From: Rhineura floridana
Lineage: Eukaryota; Chordata; Lepidosauria; Squamata; Rhineuridae
Assembly (NCBI RefSeq): GCF_030035675.1
Contig: NC_084481.1
Span: 234,824,927-234,888,926, forward strand
Direction of reading: 5' to 3'
DNA length: 64,000 nt
Shown here piece by piece: positions 1 to 11,927 of this stretch. A model generated the notes under the pieces. It was not told the DNA's origin. It did not search any database and worked only from the letters and a program-made list of their open reading frames with translations. The number at the start of each line of letters is the position of its first letter. Position 1 is the stretch's first letter. Position numbers and translations under genes: made by a program.

Positions 1-2737
1 GAAACCCAAAAAAAGAAGCAGGGAAGATGGAGAGTGAACCAGGAATTTTTAAGCCTTGGGGTGGGGACTAGAGGCAGATGCTGGAGGTGGAAATAAGCTA
101 GGCAGCCCCTTTATTTATTTATATCCCACCCTTCCTCCCAGTAGGAGCCCAGGGCGGCAAACAAAAGCACCCTGAATCATCATAAAAACAGACTCTAAAA
201 TGTATTAAAACAAATCTTAAAAAAGCTTTAAAAACACCTTTAAAAAGCAATGTAGGCGGCCACTTGGCAGGGTCCACATTGCCTTCTGGGCAACCTTCTA
301 GGTGGCATATGCTGGGGGGGGGCAGGGGTGGAGCCAGTGCTTTCTCGGTGACAGCACTGGCACCTCTTTTTTTGCTGCCCTTGGCAACCATTTTTTTTTG
401 CAGGCATCCATGACACTTTTATCACAATCTCCTTTTTTATATATATCAAAAAATCACTGGCAATGGTCAAATTTTACATCTTAGGTAACAAGAAGTATCG
501 TCAGGGTTGAAGGACACGTTCTAGCCAGCCAAAGCACCTAAGACCCCAGTACCCTCCCAATGTTTCCCACTCCCTCTTTCAGCAGCCCCAGGCATGGGGC
601 CAATGGCAATTGGAAATCAAATCCTCTGGAGGGCACCAGATTGGTGAAGGCTGCAGTGTAGAAATTTCACAAGCTGAGACTAGGTAGGAAAATGCAAGAT
701 TGCATGGCCCGCCATTAGATGCAGGTGAGCACTCAATAAGGAGATCTCAGCTAGAGGGGAGTGTGCAGAAGCCAGAGAACGAACTACAAGGTGAGGGGTG
801 CCCAGTTTGCCATCAAGTTCCCTGTAGGGAATTTACGAAACCAAACCAGCTGTAGTGTGGAACTGGCTGTGTGGAGCAGCTGACTGACGCCACTGCAAGT
901 AGCCTTGGTGCCTGACCGTAACAGCAAGCCTAGAGTGAGAGACTAGGGTAATGTCAGCAGTTTTGCTCCAGGATCCCTCCTTGTTGCAAGTTTGTGGGTA
1001 CACTGAGAGGCAGGGTGTGGGTCAGAAGGAGAAGCAGTTGATACTGGCCTATATTTATTAGTCGTTTGCATTAATGTAATATTTGTATATGTGGTTGAGT
1101 TGTCCATTTAAGCGTTTTGTCCACCACTTAGATATTTTTTTAAATATTAAGCAGTATAGAAATTATATAGTAAGGACCCACCTCTCTTCAGAAGCAGCTC
1201 ACAGACAAATATTAAGTTTTATGTTATGAACTGTTATGACCTAAATTTTCCACACCTTAATGTCCGCCATTGCTTCACTGTCTTAAAATTACACTCCTAT
1301 CTTATCGCATGCTTAGATAACAAAAGCCATCTTAGGTACATTACATATTAAAGCCATTTGACCTGCTTATCGGAAAAAAGCTAGCACCCCACCCCACTTT
1401 TCCATTATCTGTGTTTCTGCTCCCACTTGCAGCATATTAGTATTTTGGTACAAGAGTTGTATCTCAGCAGTTTGCCTATATACTGCATACACACACGCAC
1501 GCTGCCAGGTCAATGGGTTTCTTACAGTCGTGATAAGACATTACTCACTGTACATTGTGAATTTATAACTCTTCACAGTTCCGAAGAACAGATCAGTGAA
1601 TGGAAATACAGATAGCATCAGTGTGTTTCTAAAGACCAGTCCCATTTAAGATTAATCACTGCAGCACAAGTCCAAACCGTTTCAGAATCTTTGTATCTAT
1701 ACACGAGAGGGTTTTGGCCATTAATAATGCAAAGCTGCTTCATATGATGCACTCTGCACTTAGGAACAAGTTTCTTGAATGTAGAGCACACCTTTTATAG
1801 TAAAATCCAGGCTGACGGGCTCACTCCTTTCTCATTCCTGTATCATTATGCACATGCATTTGATACATGGAAAATCAGTTCCAGCATATAACTTTTAACA
1901 TATAAAGGGGCCATCACAGTAACTTGTTCTCAATCACGTTACAATTTTGCATCAATCCTTCAATAGTGACAGTAAACAGAACTACTTGAATAAGCATGGC
2001 AGACTTTCATTTGACAAATTTTATATAAAGGTATAAAAATTGCACAAAGTTTGCACTGATTTTTTCTTAAACTCATAATACTGTTGTGTTCAGAGTAAGC
2101 ACCATTTCAGGGAACAGTTCTTAAAACACTGCTGAAATAACTTGGGAGCTTTTCAGAACGAATCCAAGAGTGTGGCCTGCTGTCCAGAGAGACATATTTT
2201 CTTGCTCCACTGCAGCCAATCTTCTGGACTTATTTTGAACACCAGCTGTTTTAAATCAGAAAAGCACCACTAATCATTTTTAAAGTGGGAACAGTGACCT
2301 TATATGGAAGGAGAAAAGCAGGTTCTCACTTAGAAACACGACTTTAGGAGTCCTCCAGCTGTTCCCATTCATAGCATCAGACAGCTGTAACATAGGAACA
2401 TAGACTTGGCATCGTAACAGAACCTGTAGCCCTCACACAAAGAGTTTCCCTGAACTATGACAGTCATGAGAGTGTTAGACAAAACAGGCAGCCTCCTCTA
2501 AACCAAGATGCATTCTATTTAGAAGCCAAGCCTGCATTCCTTCCTCTTTCTGGATGATAAAAAAAGGAAAGGTCTAAGAGACAGTTTGCAGATCTGTTGG
2601 CTCTGTAATGCCTCTGTAGTGCTCCATCATTGCTTTCGATAGCAGACAGAACTCAAGACAGTGTGTGTCTTCTGCTTCCGATGCTGGCTGAAGCTGCTCA
2701 GACCACACAGTGTGTCTGCTTAAGGTCACCGGATGCT
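1..2737. other. LRR1 3'UTR and downstream flank; sparse old repeats
   Basis: No coding sequence was recognised. About 105-250 resembles an L2 LINE 3'UTR on the minus strand (a 'ttatatcccacccttcctcc' type tail). About 570-640 is a piece of the common hAT-like MITE ending in 'ctggagggcaccag'. The part next to 2737 must be LRR1 3'UTR; how far it extends is not decided by a clear poly(A) signal near the stop. Confidence 0.5.
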
Positions 2738-5700
2738 TTACAGATGCCTATCCAGAAACTGGGAATAGCAAGTCAGAGAGCAGAAGTAGCGGAGGATTGG
2801 GGCTGCTGTGCCTCCCATATTATCCACAAGGACAACTGTGTGTGCCACCCTGTGGAGATTCATGGTCACTGTTGTCTGAATGAAGGAACTCAGGCAGGCC
2901 TGCCCGCACTGACAGCTCTTTGACATCTCCAGATCGTAACAGAGGTGAGAAGGAAGGATGTGGCAGCTATAAGGAAGCCTATGAAGGAGAACAAGGTGTG
3001 GATGTAAATACACAGTTCATGTTGAGTGCATATTAAATGCAGAGGGCCGTATCCAAAGGAGCATTAAGGAATGCACCCTGTCAGCGCAAGGATTTCTGCT
3101 TGTGCAATGGCACTTTCCCTCCTCCCCCACACTAAATCTGTTCTAGGGGTTTCCCCAACCCTCTGGAGCACATGGGTGTGGGGTGTGCGCAAGGGGAGAA
3201 GTTTAATACATATGGGGAGCTTCCACAAGTACAAAAGTAGTCCTCCATGAGTTGGAGGTTAACTGGGACAGAGGCAGCACACTTATGACACTGCCCTCAC
3301 CCTCATCTGATAACTGACTATAATGCCCAAAGGCGGCTATTGTCTCAGCCTTTGGCCCCAACCTATATTTATAAATTTTATATCACACACTTCCAAAGTA
3401 GCCCAGGGTGACAGGATAATGTGAAGATAATTCACGCCGTTGTTATCAGGCAGTTGTAACAGACAGGTTACAGAGATAAAGTGTTGTGCTCCAAACGCTT
3501 TGAAAGCTGAAAGGCACAACATAAATGCCAGCATCTGTAAGACTGAGAAGAGGGTAACGGGAACAGAAAAGGAGACAGTTCTAGAAAATGAAGCCCCACC
3601 ATCTGACCCACAGGAAGTTTCTCCTGTAGGTTCTTTTCAGCAGACATTGTTGGCATGTTAACTTCTCACCGTCACCTTACAGTGAAAATCTTGCTTAAAA
3701 AAAATTAAGGCCAGTACGTAGAGCAGGGGTGGGGAAGCATATGTTGTTGGGCTGCAACCCCCATCATCCATAAGCAGTGGCTCTTCTGATTGGGACTGAT
3801 GGGGACTGCAGTCCAGCATCTAGAGCGCAACAGGCTCCATCCCTGAACTTCAGAGGCATTTTCACTTTTTTAATGAACAGTTTTATACATTATTTTGGAA
3901 AGCCTGTCTCAAATGTAGTATGTCATCATGGGGCGGCTACTTTTGAAAGCAACAAGCCCTGAGTCTCCTCAAGCATTACAGATCGACTTGTCATTCCTTG
4001 GATCCTGGCCTAGGCTTCTCAGGAAGCCATACTCTGTCCCACATTTCAGTAGCCTTACTCATACCACAGAGTTCATTCCAGCAAGAAGCTATTGTACAAC
4101 AGAACTGCTAACATCTGCCATAGATGGCAGTGACTGAGGGCACGATCTACTGGAAATTTCACTCCTGAACTGTACCTGCTTCCTCTACATTACAATTGTA
4201 CCTCATATTCAGCAATAACGTTGCTGTTTTGGAATGTTTTAATTTTGAATATGGGAAAGATTAATCACCCCTGGGATTCAAAGCCAACCCCTTCCATCTT
4301 TACCTGTAATTGATCGTTGCTCTGGCAGAATATTCTAATAAAGTCAATGGTATTTTTAGCTGCATGTCAGGAACAAGTGGCTTGGGCTGCTCAAATGGAT
4401 TGCCAAACAGATCCAGGCTCTCGAGGGAGAGTTTTGCAAAATCACTGGGTAAAAACGGGAGCTTATTACGAGCCACAAACAAGAAGCGAAGCTGACTCAG
4501 TTGACCAAACCTGAATGGCAGCCTAATTAGTTCATTGTCATCCAACTTCAACTGAATGAGCTCCCGTAACTGGCAGAACTGTGCTGGAAGTGCTTTGATT
4601 TTATTCTGGCTGAGATCCAGAGACTGGAGTGACTTTTGGAGGGTGGAGTTACAGAGAGCCACACTGAAGGACTCCAGGTGGTTGTCTTGTAGATTCAACT
4701 CCTGAAGGCAAACAAGATCCCCAATAGTTGCCGGCAACTTTTTAATATGGTTGTGGCTCAAGTCCAGTTTCTGGAGGCTTTTCAGGCACAGCATACGCAT
4801 ATCAATGCGGGCTAATCTGCAGTAAGAGGCTTGGAGATGTTCTAGAGTGTGCGGGAAATTCCGGGTTAACGGATAATCCTTCCTTGAGGTTATGGTCATC
4901 TTCGTCTTTGGTTTCTCCACTTCAGAAGCCTTCGGTGGGACCAAGGTAGACAGTGGTAAGGTCTCCTCATTGGTGCTGCGGTCAGCCAGCTTCACTGCAG
5001 ACAGGAAAGTCTTCAGCTGACTGACATTTGCCTGTAGCCAAACAGTGCACAATGATAATCACCATTTGCAGGTCCAAAGGTTTTTGTAAAAATGCTAGCA
5101 CTTCCTGAATCATGACACAAACATGTGGGTGAGCATCAGGTAGTAGTTAGCCTTTGGAAAGCAGAAGGGTAAAGCCCAATGCAGTTTTCTCTAGCACTGA
5201 CTCCATCAGAATTAAACAACATTGTCACAGGGACATAATGTTGCTCCAATATTAGACAAGGCCCATAAGAATAGAACATAACTACTGAAAAAACATTGCT
5301 GTAAAGTACAAAGCTTAACATTAAAAAAGCCTGATTAAAACTATGAGAAAAATGTTATTTACCTCATTCTACAATGATGCAAATCTAAAACATGCTGGCT
5401 AGCATCAGTATTGCTGAAAGGTATTTTAAGCTGTAGAATATAGCTCCCAATCTGTTCACTAGTTAAAGAAATGAAATATATATTGAATAAATGAAATGCA
5501 TACATGCATTTTTTGCTTCTTTCAGTGTCAGATAGCCAAGAGATGAATGTCAAAGAGGCTAATAAGCTAATTTTCCCAAATGTAAATTTGCCAGCTGAGA
5601 CAGATTTGTAGAGGTTGGGGCAGCACATCTTCCTCATGGCCCACGTTGGGTTGCCAAGACACCACCCTTGTTTGGCAAGTACATGCAGTTAGAAGACCAG

Positions 5701-8700
5701 CTGTTGCCTCAGGCCAGATGCCATACCTTGCTGAGACAGATATCCACTGCTGGCTCCTTCAACCGTATGGTGGCTTTTCCTTCCTCCACGAACTTCGTAA
5801 AAAGTTGTCCTATGTTCTCTCTCAACTGTTTTTAAAAGGAAAAGAACACAATAGAACCATGGGCCTATGAGTAAACATTTCCCAAAACAAGCCACCTGTC
5901 CAAGCACTATAATAAGAGTCTACCAACCAGATGTTCAGACCTAAAAATAAGACAAGGGATTTACAGTCTATTCAATTTGTAAGGCTCCCTGTGATTGGCC
6001 AGTCTTGGAGACAGACAGCTGATCCAGACAGATTGCCGGCCTGATTCAACAAGTCTATTCTTAGATATCAGTTGTGCAGTGACTAACATAGGTCTTGTTA
6101 TTTCAGTAGATCTACTCTTGAGTAAAACTTAGTTGAGCACAGCACCATGTTAATAATTTAGAACAGTGGTGGGGAGCCTGTGGTTCTCCAGATGTTGAAG
6201 GACTGCAATTCCTATCGTCCCACACGATTGACCATGGTGGCTGGGGCTGATGGGAGATGGAGTCCAACAGCATCTGCAGGCCCAAAGGTTCTTCATCCCT
6301 GATTTAGAACCAAGCATACAGAATAAAATTCCCTTAGTTTTCAAAATTCAAATTATTCATTGTCTTCCATGGAAAAAAATCACTGTCTGCTACTAAAGCA
6401 TTCTTGCCTAACAAGAAATTTTAAAAACTGGACATACACTCCTAATTAGGACCATGAACAAATCCGTCTTTCCCAGCTATCACTTTTTTGAAATAAGCCC
6501 AGAAGACACCTTTTCTGCATGCATCATACAAAACGTGCACCTCAGGAGCTCCTTCTAACGGTCTGACTCAAGTGATGAACAGGTGTTGCAGGGAATTAAT
6601 TTTACCTTTGTCCAGTAGGTTAATTTCCACACACACACCTCTGTATCCTCCTTCCAGGCACATCCCAGACAGGCAAAAACACTTAAGGGGTCTAGAGGTT
6701 CCTCATCCCAGGCCTAGGGCGTGGTCCACAATAGGTGGGGAACCCATAATCCTCCAGATGTCATTGTGCTCCCGTCAGCTTCAGCTAGCATAGCCAGTGG
6801 TCAAGGATGATGAGAGTTGTAGTTGTGCACCTAGAGGGCCACAGATTCTCTACCTCTGGTCAAAATGCACATGATGTAGCCATGTTTCTAAAGCCAAGCA
6901 GGTCTGGGTTTGGTTAGTGCCTGGATAGACCACCTGGGAACCCTGTATATACTGCCTTGAATTCCCTCATGGAAAAAAGATCCACCCTCGCTTCCTCTCC
7001 TTCTGGAGGGGGGAGAGGAGGAAGGGCAGAATATAAATTTAATAAAGAAACTGCAGCCCATTAGCTGCCTGGCCAAATTCAAGGTGCTGGTTTTGGTGTA
7101 CAAAGCCCTATACAGCTTAGGACCAATTCCCAGTCAATCACGGCGCTCTACAGGTGAGGCCTCCTGCAGATACCATCTTATCAGGTCCATTCTGCACAAC
7201 ATAAGAAGCAGACCTTTACAGTATTGGCACCTACCCTTTGGAATTCCCTCCCCTTAAGTATTAGACAGGTGCCATCTCTCTTATCTTTTTGGAGCCTACT
7301 GAAGACCTTCTTCTTTCAACAAGCCTTTTAAGTAGAGACCTTATCCCAGTCTGTGCTGGAGTTGCTTCTTAATAAGTTTTGTAAAGATGTTTTTAAAGAT
7401 ATTTTAATGTTTCAAGTCTCTTGCTTTCAAGATGTTGTAGCATGCTTTTAGTGTTTTTGCTTGCCACTCTGGGCCCCATCTGGGAAGAAGGGTGGTATAT
7501 AATAATAATAATAATAATATAAATCAAGAAAATGCACACTTGTTGCTTTGCTCAGTTTTGCCTCTGGCCCCATCCACCCCTGATATGTGGCCCCCTGAAA
7601 GTTGTCCTGAAGGGGGAATGTGGCCCTTGAGCTGAAAAAGGTTCAAGATCTTGATTGTGAGAAAGTGGTGTTCTGATTGCTTCCAAGGCCTCACCATCCT
7701 GGCCGGTTTCAAACCTGGTAGGGCAGGCAAGGAAGGGCTTCTACCTTTCATGCTGCTCACCCACCCACCCACCCCGCTATAAGGCTGGGGATCTCCCGGA
7801 CCCCACATTAACTTTGGAAAGAAGCAAGTTATCTTTTTGCCCTTGGAACAGACTCTTCCTTTTCTTACCCCTCCCCCAAGAGAAAAATATCATCATCATC
7901 ATCATATAATCATGCCACAGCTTAAATGCTGTTGTACTGGCTTCCAGGCAGGAAAGTGAACTGATTGATTTGCACTTTAGATGTTTATTTATAAAAATAT
8001 TTATATACTGCCCTGTCAGAAAACATCAAGGTGGTATACAGCAAGGTTAAAAAAACATTCACCACATGGACTACTTGACAGCTACTGAGGGTCTTGGTGA
8101 ACCACTGAATGATTTCTCTGCCTGTTGTAGCAATCTTACTGTGTTGAGTTAGGTGCTGTACTCAGCCTAGAGAAGGGGTTCCCAAACTAGTCTACCGACC
8201 ACGAGTGATCCACAAGCTTCATTCAGGAGGTCCATCGCACAGCCACATTAAACATCCATGGAGAATCTGAGTGGCATATTTACTGCTTCTCTTATTTCTT
8301 ATATTGCATTTTTATATATTTTTCTTCTGGGAGGAAGGGCGGAACATAAATTAAAGAAATAAACGCAGTGAGAGAATGCCGCAGTGGAATAGCTGGAGTG
8401 TGGGCGCGGTTCGAAACGACTGGGGAGCATCATAGAAGGCGGCCAGAGACTGGATATGGTCTCCCCCCTCACCTCGGCGAGTAACTTGGACACAGCTTGG
8501 ATGGTCGGGGGGGTTGGGGAGTACTGGCCTGGTGGGTGCTCAGACCCACGCCTCCGGTGGCTGCTGGCATTCTCCATTGCTGGTTCTCACGGTGGCTGGG
8601 TGGGGGGATAACGGGATATTTTGGCACTTTAGGTGGTCCTGTCTGGAAGTGGGGGGACTTTACTTGAGTCCTGGCAGGAGGGAGGCATGTGCTTGGCAGA

Positions 8701-10592
8701 GAAGGTTCTTGTGGGGAGGGTGGAAGGCCACGTTATCGAGAGGCTAGGTGGCAGATGCTGGAGGGGTACGAGGCGCAGGCCATGCCAGCTTAGGGGAACA
8801 AGGGATAGATGCATAATATCCATCCCCTGTTCCGGGCCTGCGCACCACCAGAAGACAACTGGGAGATGTACGACTCCACCCAATCTTCGACTGCTGTTGT
8901 GTAACGCCAGGTCTGTGGTGCAAAAAACATTGCTCATCCATGACATGATCATGGATGAGCATGCAGACCTGGTGTGCATTACGGAGACCTGGCTGGATGA
9001 AGCGGCAGCACCTGTGCTTGAGGCCATATGTCCAGCGGGTTTCCGATATGCACAGCAGCCAAGGATTGGTAGGCGGGGAGGGGGAGTGGCAGTCATTTAT
9101 CGGGAGTCCTTGAGTTTTGCCAGACTCCCTCTCCACGAGACCAAGTTTGTTGACTGCATGTACTGGAGGTTGGGCCCTAAGGGCAGTTTAGGGATTCTTC
9201 TTGTGTACCGCCCACCCCCCTACACAAATGACTCCCTGACCGAGGTGCTCGAGGTCATCTCGAGCGTGCGGATTCTCTCCCCTGACCTCTTAGTCTTGGG
9301 GGATTTTAACCTGCATGCTGAGACTGCTCTCATAGGAGCTCCTCGGGGTTTCATGGAAACCATGACTTCCTGGGAACTGCACCTTTGTAATTTTGGACCC
9401 ACCCATGTAGCCGGTCATGCTCTCGACCTTGTGTTTGTCTCGGGAGGGGAAGGAAGTGCTCTGAAAATGGGGGCTGTTTCTCTGAACCCCGTGTCATGGT
9501 CAGATCACTATCTGGTGAACATGGACTTCTCACTGCCACATACCCTCCGCAGGGGTAAGGGACCCATTAAGATGGTCTGCCCCAGACGCCTGATGGAGCC
9601 AAAAGGATTCCTGAATGCGCTGGGAGATGTGGAGCTGTCAGAAAGTCGCCCAGTCGAAACCTTGGTGACGGAGTGGAATAGGGAGATCACCAGGGCAATA
9701 GACTGGGTGGCTCCAAAACGTCCTCTCCCACTGAATAGAACTCAGATTGCACCCTGGTATACACCACGCTTACGGGGCCTGAGGCAGGAGGTGAGACGAC
9801 TAGAGCGCCGGTGGCGGAAATCTCGTTCTGACGGCGATCGGACACTTGTTAGAGCAGCAATAGCTGCCTATCAAGTGGCAACGAAGGCAACGAAGAGAGA
9901 ATTCTTTGCTGCCTCCATTGCGTCTGCAGTGTTGTCCCAGGAGGTTGTTCCAAGTGGTCCGAAGCCTGTTCGGTCTGGTTGCACAGGAACCCTTGGAACA
10001 TTCTAAAGCCTCCTGTGACAAATTTGCCAAGCAGTTTGCTGATAAAATCGAGCGCCTGAAGAGCTCGATTCCGTAAGCCGTGGACACAGGTAGTGGGCCA
10101 GAGCTGGCCAATCGCATTCCGGTCCGGTGGGATCGGTTTCAGCCCCTTCCCTCTGAGGAAGTGGACAAGGTGCTCTCTAATGTGAGGCCAACCACGTGCT
10201 TGCTTGACCCTTGCCCTACACGGCTCATTGTGAGCTGCAAAGAGAAATTGAGCGAAGGGATCAAGGCAGTGGTGAATGCTTCCTTGGAAGAGGGTGCAAT
10301 GCCATTAGCCCTCAAGGAGGCAATAATAAAGCCCATTCTGAAAAAGTCCTCCTTGGATCCCCAAGAGTTGAACAACTTTCGCCCTTCCTCCTCCCTCGCG
10401 GCGCCTCACCTGGTACTTGGTCCCAGGGCGGTGACGGGCGGTGCTGACCAGGAGCCAGGCGCCGCCTCCTCCTCCTCCTCCTCCGGGCGGCTTCCCGAGG
10501 GCGACCACAGCCCTGACGGAGCGCCCCGGCCCCCGGAGCCCCGCCGAGGGCAGCAGGCGGCTCACCACCGACACCTCGCACGGCAGCCGCAT
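2738..10592 (-). CDS. LRR1: LRR1, leucine-rich repeat protein 1 (CUL2 substrate receptor), 4 coding exons
   Basis: Coding exons on the minus strand are 10592-10410, 5825-5727, 5031-4304 and 2978-2738. All have GT/AG borders and join in frame to 1251 nt, or 416 aa; the human protein as I recall it is 414 aa. The start MRLPCEVSVVSRLLP aligns with the human N-terminus. Exon 1 ends ...GTKYQ and exon 2 continues LRENIGQLFTKFVEEGKA. Exon 3 (residues ~95-336) carries the leucine-rich repeats, for example LDLSHNHIKKLPATIGDL and LDLSQNKIKALP. Exon 4 gives the conserved Cys-rich C-terminus with AHTVVLVDNMGGT. By family knowledge LRR1 recruits substrates to CUL2-RBX1 and acts in removal of the replicative helicase in S phase. 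A run of eight glycines (about residues 37-44) in the N-terminal PH-like region is a local expansion. Intron 1 (4.6 kb) is full of repeats, including an antisense L2 LINE that stops close to the exon 1 donor. The nearest AATAAA I see on this strand is at 1059-1054, so the 3'UTR end is uncertain. Confidence 0.96.
3724..3845. mobile_element. hAT-like MITE (CAGGGGTGGGGAA family) in LRR1 intron 3
   Basis: It begins CAGGGGTGGGGAA and ends CCATCCCTG, forming short inverted termini. The interior has the familiar 'gactgcagtccagcatct' body. No convincing 8-bp target duplication remains, so it is old. It lies within LRR1 intron 3 (2979-4303), where nothing else was recognised apart from a short L2-like tail near 3362. 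Confidence 0.5.
6164..6301. mobile_element. hAT-like MITE with perfect 8-bp target duplication
   Basis: The element starts CAGTGGTGGGGAGCC and ends TTCTTCATCCCTG. It is flanked on both sides by ATTTAGAA (6156-6163 and 6302-6309). CAG...CTG ends with an 8-bp duplication are the signature of hAT transposons, and 138 bp means it is non-autonomous. It lies in LRR1 intron 1. Confidence 0.8.
6707..6855. mobile_element. Degenerate hAT-like MITE of the same family
   Basis: It contains 'ggtggggaacccataatcctcc', a 'gatgagagttgtagttg' core and an end 'agagggccacagattctctacctctgg', as in the 6164 copy but more diverged. The limits are approximate and no target duplication was fixed. Confidence 0.4.
7050..7515 (+). 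mobile_element. L2-type LINE 3' end (RT C-terminus and 3'UTR)
   Basis: Translation gives the L2 C-terminal signature around FKVLVLVYKALYSLGP, then RPLQYWHLPFGIPSPLS. A 3'UTR follows, ending 'tctgggaagaagggtggtat' and an (ATA/AAT) microsatellite at 7498-7520. It is 5'-truncated, as usual for LINEs. A second L2 tail lies just before it at about 6985-7040. Confidence 0.7.
7530..7640 (-). mobile_element. Fragment of a hAT-like element (45166 family)
   Basis: On the minus strand it carries the 'ctttttcagctcaagggcca' opening and the 'ggggccacatatcaggggtg' motif seen in the elements near 45166 and 59117. Only a piece remains. Further on, (ATC)n at about 7888-7908 is a short microsatellite. Confidence 0.4.
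8176..8262. mobile_element. Truncated hAT-like MITE (TTCCCAAAC family)
   Basis: It begins 'aaggggttcccaaactagtc' and continues with 'gaccacgagtgatccacaag', like one half of the elements at 35326-35580 and 59358-59667. The other terminus is not seen. Confidence 0.4.
8363..10384 (+). mobile_element. L2-type LINE, 5' half with AP-endonuclease domain, 3'-truncated
   Basis: An open frame at 8633-10006 gives an apurinic-like endonuclease: LLLCNARSVVQKTLLIHDMI, then TETWLDE, a VLGDFNLH motif and a WSDHYLV motif. After a break the frame goes on at 10080 to the RT linker (LSNVRPTTCLLDPCPTRLIV) and KPILKKSSLDPQELNNFRP. It stops there at about 10384, before the catalytic RT. Loss of the 3' half is the reverse of normal LINE truncation. 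It is antisense to LRR1 within intron 1, and its last recognisable codon is about 25 bp from the exon 1 splice donor. An L2 3' tail (8308-8362) sits directly before it. Confidence 0.8.
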
Positions 10593-11110
10593 CTCCGGAG
10601 ATGGCCAAACCAAGCCAAGCCAGAACAGCCCGGCCTGCTTCTCCTCAGGCCCGCCGAGCCTGGGCGCCTCAGCCGTCGAGGTTAAACTGAGGGGGGGGGA
10701 AACAAAATCTTCCCGCCTCCTGCGCGCGCACCCCGCTGAGGAGTAGGGGAAAGGAGGGACCTTCACGCTCCTGTCGCTTCCGCGGAGGGGCTGCCTTTCG
10801 AGCTGCCTGCCTCATGGAGCCCTGGCCCGCTGCCCGCGCGGCGAGGGCCTCCTGCTTTAGATCCGCTTCTCCCTTCTAGTGTCGTATATGGGTTCATTTC
10901 GCGTTCTCTCGACATAGTCCGGAGATGCGTGGGAGGGTTGCTGAGGGAGAAGGGTGTGACAGGCGGTGGAGATAGTCGCCTCAGCTTATCCGAGGCCCCC
11001 TTGAGCAGGTGAAGAGCAATACCCCGTTCCATATACAGAGATAGGAAAACGTTAGAGGCGCTCACGCGCTGAGTGACAACGAGTCTAGCCCTTGGCAAAA
11101 CCCCTCTACG
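10593..11110 (-). promoter_or_regulatory. GC-rich 5' flank / promoter region of LRR1
   Basis: The sequence around and upstream of LRR1 exon 1 (about 10380-11110) is rich in CpG, unlike the AT-richer flanks. This fits a CpG-island promoter for a housekeeping gene. No TATA box was recognised. The transcription start was not fixed; the first 100-150 bases upstream of the ATG are presumed 5'UTR. Confidence 0.55.
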
Positions 11111-11179
11111 GTTTGCAATGAAACTTAAGAGTGGAAAGTCTTTTCAGTTTTTCAGAAAAAAAGTGCAAATAAAGACCTG

Positions 11180-11285
11180 AACTTGCAAGATCTGAACAGG
11201 ATGATTCACGACAGATGCTATTGGTGGTCGCTGATTCATAGGGTTGCCATAAGTCGTAATCGACCTGAAGGCACATAACAAAAAG
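11180..11285 (+). mobile_element. BovB/RTE LINE 3' tail fragment
   Basis: It holds the C-terminal codons and 3' end of BovB: 'gaacaggatgattcacgaca', then 'gggttgccataagtcg' and 'gaaggcacataacaa'. It forms an inverted pair with the minus-strand BovB piece that starts at 11348. Confidence 0.65.
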
Positions 11286-11347
11286 ACTACAGCGTTTGAT
11301 TTTTTAAAAATGAAATAAGTCCATATTCTTTTGCTATCTCTCTACTT

Positions 11348-11860
11348 TGTTGTTGTTATATGCCTTCAAGTCGATTACGACTTATGGCAACCTTATGAAT
11401 CAGCGACGTGCAACAGCATCTGTTATAAACTACCCTGTTCAGATCTTGTAAGTTCAGGTCTGTGGCTTCCCGTATGGAATCAATCCATCTCTTGTTTGGC
11501 CTTCCTCTTTTACTACTCCCTTCTGTTTTCCCCAGCATTATTGTCTTTTCTAGTGAATCATGTGTGCTCATTATGTGTCCAAAGTATGATAACCTCAGTT
11601 TCATCATTTTAGCTTCTAGTGACAGTTCTGTTTTAATTTGTTCTAACACCCAGTTATTTGTCTTTTTCGCAGTCCATGGTATGTGCAAAGCTCTCCTTCA
11701 AAACCACATTTCAAATGAGTTGATTTTTCTCTTATCCGCTTTTTTCACTGTCCAACTTTCACATCCACACATAGAAATCGGAAATACCATGGTCTGATGG
11801 TGACTTTCGCATTGTCTTTTGAGTTTCCTACAACCTCCATCTATTGCCCTCTTGCAGTGG
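11348..11860 (-). mobile_element. BovB/RTE LINE 3' end, minus strand
   Basis: On the minus strand the frames read VFPISMCGCESWTVKKADKR, then TELSLEAKMMKLRLSYFGHI, LEKTIMLGKTEG and the 3' end LIHKVAISRNRLEGI. These are the RT C-terminal and tail signatures of BovB. The element is 5'-truncated. Confidence 0.8.
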
Positions 11861-11927
11861 ATGATGGTATAGCTCCCTCTGTAAGCACTGTATTTACCTC
11901 CAATACTAGCAACACTATATTTATATT

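Noticed and set aside
8629-9136. Open frames antisense to the L2 endonuclease
   Set aside because: They are mirror frames of the L2 coding sequence on the other strand, without any domain.
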